44,093 bases of DNA from Fidelibacterota bacterium SCGC AAA298-D23 (lineage in GTDB: Bacteria > Fidelibacterota > Marinisomatia > Marinisomatales > Marinisomataceae). The translations under genes were made by a program, and so were the position numbers. The stretch lies in assembly GCA_000402655.1 (NCBI GenBank), contig AQSI01000002.1, positions 191,994-236,086 on the forward strand, in the 5' to 3' direction. The notes below the pieces were generated by a model that ran no database searches, was not told the DNA's origin, and was given only the letters and a program-made list of their open reading frames with translations. Of the stretch, positions 41,852 through 44,093 are shown in pieces. Position 1 is the stretch's first letter. Every line of letters starts with the position of its first letter.

Positions 41852-42912
41852 ACCTCTCCTAGTGTTAAATTTACATCCAAAAGATCATTTTCTCTAACAA
41901 CTGTTAACTTAATATCATCTCCTGCTCTTAAATCTAATTTTATTAACACTGCTTTTATTTCATCAAGTGATTCGACTTTATATCCTTCAGCTGCCACTAT
42001 AATATCTCCTCTATATAATTCTTCATTTCTTGCTGTATCTGAGTAATCAACTTTATCAATAAACAAACCTACCTGGTCTCTATTTTCTCCATAGAGAATT
42101 CGATTAGCAGAAAAGCCAATAGAAACTCTTCTGTCAATGACACCTTTAAGTTTTAATTCATCTGCTATTTTTTTTGCAAAATTAATTGGAATTGCAAATC
42201 CTAAATTTTGTGAGTCAGCTTTAATAAATGTGTTGATACCAATTACACTTCCATTTGCATCAATCAATGGTCCACCGCTGTTACCAGGGTTTAATGATGC
42301 ATCAGTTTGAATCATATTATCTAAGAGCTTCCCTGATTGCGAGTCAAGACTGAAATCTGCATTGATGGCACTTACAATTCCAGCTGAAGCAATTGGTTGA
42401 TACTGTGCATTTGAAATTAAATTTCGAGGGTTGCCTAATGCTATCGCCCATTCTCCTACTTTTACATCATCTGAATCACCTATTTTACAATAATCAAATT
42501 TTTTACCATCAATTTTCAATAATGCAATATCAGATATCATGTCTAAACCAACTATTGTAGCTTTAAATGCATCTCCACCTGGAATAACCACTGTAATGTT
42601 AATATCAGTTGTAATAACAGATGGACGAAGAAAATTATCCTTTATATTATGAGCATTTGTTAATATATATCCATCTTCACTAACTAAAAAACCAGATCCA
42701 TTTGACGATACAGGTTTTAGATTCCTGTAACCTCCCCAAGTTCTCATGACAATTTCTTGGCTTCTGTATATCCCAACTACTCCTGGACTTGCTAATTCTA
42801 CAGCAGAGGATATAGCTGTTGATTTTGAATAAGATATTTGAACATTTTTTTCAACTTCTTTAATACATCCTAAAATAAAAAATACAATAATGAATAAAAT
42901 TCTAATTTTCAT
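41848..42912 (-). CDS. HtrA/DegP-type serine protease, probable lipoprotein
   Basis: The 354-residue protein begins with a lipoprotein signal (lipobox Leu-Gly-Cys at 14-16), so it is probably membrane-anchored in the periplasm. The trypsin-like domain keeps the triad: H88 in GYILTNAHNIKD, D128 in ISDIALLKID and the Ser in NPGNSGGPLID near residue 211. A single PDZ domain follows (about 255-354: DQVGLFIDKVDYSDTARNEE, YRGDIIVAAEGYKVESLDEI). One PDZ rather than two makes it DegS/HtrA-like; it probably degrades or senses misfolded envelope proteins. It overlaps truA by 11 bases. Confidence 0.9.
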   Translation of the reverse strand: MKIRILFIIVFFILGCIKEVEKNVQISYSKSTAISSAVELASPGVVGIYRSQEIVMRTWGGYRNLKPVSSNGSGFLVSEDGYILTNAHNIKDNFLRPSVITTDINITVVIPGGDAFKATIVGLDMISDIALLKIDGKKFDYCKIGDSDDVKVGEWAIALGNPRNLISNAQYQPIASAGIVSAINADFSLDSQSGKLLDNMIQTDASLNPGNSGGPLIDANGSVIGINTFIKADSQNLGFAIPINFAKKIADELKLKGVIDRRVSIGFSANRILYGENRDQVGLFIDKVDYSDTARNEELYRGDIIVAAEGYKVESLDEIKAVLIKLDLRAGDDIKLTVVRENDLLDVNLTLGEV

Positions 42913-43642
42913 AAAAAACTTCCTTTAACACTAAACCTTTACCTGGAGCTTTAAATATTTTAACATCTTTTTTAGGATTACTTAATAAATTTTTAAAATC
43001 ATCAATAGAAATCTTTTTTTGACTAACAGCAATCATTGTACCAACTAAATATCTTACCATATGATGCAAAAATCTATCTCCATGAATAATATATGATAGT
43101 TTTTCGTCTTTTTTATCATCAAAAACCCATTTTGACTTAAAAATTCTACAAAAATTATTTTTTTTATTTGAAAATTTTGAAAACGATAAAAAATTGTATT
43201 TTCCTTCAATTATTTTTGATACTTCCATTAATAAATCAAAATCTAAATTTTTGACTTGGAAGTAATTTCTTAAATGAAGTGGGTTATCTGTTAAAGAACA
43301 TAAATAATGATACTCTTTACTGGTTGCGTCAAATCTGCTATGAAAATTTTCATTGACTTTAGTTAAGTTTGAAATTCTTATTTCCTTACTTAATCTTGCA
43401 TTTAAAGCTTTTAATAGTTCGCCTTCAGAAAATTTAGAATCTAAATCAAAGTGAGCAACCTGACCAAGGGCATGTACTCCCGCATCAGTTCTGCTTGCTC
43501 CATAAATTTTTATTTTTTTGTCATTATTTAATTTAGAAATTGAGGATTCTATATTGTCTTGGATACCGCTTTGATTCTTTTGTGATTGAAATCCAGAAAA
43601 ATTAGTTCCATCATATTGAATAACTATCTTATATCTACTCAT
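42902..43642 (-). CDS. truA: tRNA pseudouridine synthase A
   Basis: The 246-residue enzyme makes pseudouridine at tRNA positions 38-40. The start MSRYKIVIQYDGTNFSGFQS and the catalytic motif GASRTDAGVHALGQVAHFD with D53 are present. Later motifs are DATSKEYHYLC and HGDRFLHHMVRYLVGTMIAV. Length is normal. The ATG forms an ATGA overlap with the lnt stop. Confidence 0.96.
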   Translation of the reverse strand: MSRYKIVIQYDGTNFSGFQSQKNQSGIQDNIESSISKLNNDKKIKIYGASRTDAGVHALGQVAHFDLDSKFSEGELLKALNARLSKEIRISNLTKVNENFHSRFDATSKEYHYLCSLTDNPLHLRNYFQVKNLDFDLLMEVSKIIEGKYNFLSFSKFSNKKNNFCRIFKSKWVFDDKKDEKLSYIIHGDRFLHHMVRYLVGTMIAVSQKKISIDDFKNLLSNPKKDVKIFKAPGKGLVLKEVFYEN

Positions 43643-44091
43643 TTAAGTTTAATGGAATGATTGTAAACATTTCTTTCATCAATTTCAGTTTTAATTAATA
43701 CCTCTCCAGAGGGTAAAATTATACCAGATATCCCATTATTAGCACTTTGTACTACTGGAATACCTAATTCTATTGATCGAAGCTTAGCATGCTCAAAATG
43801 CTGATATGGCATAGCTTTTCCAACATAAGAATCATTAGTTATTACAAATATTATCTCTGCTCCCTTTTCAACCATTCTTTTTGCAACCTTAAAACTGCTT
43901 GAGTCATAGCAAATCATAATAGATGATTTCACATTTCCTATATCAAAAGTATTATAATTTTGACCTGGAGAAAAACTTCCCATGTCGTCAAATTGATTAA
44001 TTTTTGAAAGCCAATTTTTAAAAAAAGGAACATATTCGGCAAACGGGACTAAAAAAATTTTTTGGTAAGTATCATAAAATCCATCTGGTCT
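43639..44091 (-). CDS. lnt: Apolipoprotein N-acyltransferase, C-terminal part (runs off the window)
   Basis: This is the native copy. It is open to the end of the window and lacks its N-terminal portion. It covers the LVPFAEYVPF segment, the catalytic Cys in SSIMICYDSSSF, ITNDSYVGKAMPYQHFEHAK, RSIELGIPVVQSANNGISGI and the end. Bases 1-403 of the window, read on the plus strand, continue it towards its N-terminus; together they give about 286 residues, still without most of the membrane domain. It overlaps truA by 4 bases. Confidence 0.93.
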   Translation of the reverse strand, partial: RPDGFYDTYQKIFLVPFAEYVPFFKNWLSKINQFDDMGSFSPGQNYNTFDIGNVKSSIMICYDSSSFKVAKRMVEKGAEIIFVITNDSYVGKAMPYQHFEHAKLRSIELGIPVVQSANNGISGIILPSGEVLIKTEIDERNVYNHSIKLK

Positions 44092-44093
44092 TA
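43827..44093. repeat. Right arm of the 267-bp perfect inverted repeat
   Basis: This is the exact reverse complement of 404-670 and ends at the last base of the window. It lies inside the native lnt, so this arm is the true locus and the left arm is the misplaced copy. Confidence 0.95.

Noticed and set aside
1..44093. A new defence, mobile or secretion system
   Set aside because: All genes belong to known housekeeping or envelope families; no transposase, integrase, toxin-antitoxin pair, phage gene or unexplained multi-gene cassette is visible.

Overview
The window is a gene-dense, AT-rich piece (G+C roughly one third by eye) of a bacterial chromosome. Apart from about 670 bases at the left end, every gene lies on the minus strand. 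Ordinary Shine-Dalgarno sites, the gene order tuf-rpmG-trnW-secE-nusG-rplKAJL-rpoBC-rpsL-rpsG-fusA-rpsJ..., a complete BatABCDE aerotolerance set, a LolA-like gene next to ftsK, and RpoB wording typical of the Fibrobacteres-Chlorobi-Bacteroidetes group all point to an FCB-group bacterium. A streamlined marine lineage such as Marinimicrobia (SAR406) fits best, but this is inference, not proof.

Reading in the direction of transcription (right to left): (1) 44093-25959 is an almost gap-free chain of 21 genes: lnt (3' part), truA, a lipoprotein HtrA-type protease, a small DUF4321-like membrane protein, tatA, gatA, batA-batB-batC-batD-batE, a SPOR-domain protein, yebC, ruvC, ruvA, gcvT, ftsK, a LolA-like gene, a GmhB-like phosphatase, ddl and cysS. 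Most neighbours overlap by a few bases. (2) 25891-25500 carries four tRNAs (Thr-UGU, Tyr-GUA, Gly-UCC, Thr-GGU), the classical cluster ahead of tuf. (3) 25457-13273 carries tuf, rpmG, tRNA-Trp, secE, nusG, rplK, rplA, rplJ, rplL, rpoB and rpoC. (4) After the only sizeable protein-gene gap (123 bases, with a good sigma-70-type promoter) comes the fused str-S10-spc run rpsL through secY, 25 genes. Together these regions encode the core of translation and transcription, protein export, and cell-envelope, division and recombination functions.

The left end is not native order. Bases 1-670 are an lnt segment on the plus strand, joined at about 667-671 to secY, which stops after about 242 residues. 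Bases 404-670 are an exact inverted copy of the last 267 bases of the window. This is most simply a chimeric (inverted) join of the kind made by multiple displacement amplification, or an assembly misjoin. The genes expected beyond secY (adk, map, infA, rpsM, rpsK, rpsD, rpoA, rplQ) are therefore absent.

I found no phage, insertion sequence, CRISPR array or clearly new system. The observations most worth checking are the chimeric end, a ddl gene that appears to start with ATT, the 18-kb chain of overlapping genes, a 9-base motif shared by the two main intergenic regions, and the lack of leader space for classical ribosomal-protein autoregulation. No stretch over 300 bases lacks a gene.
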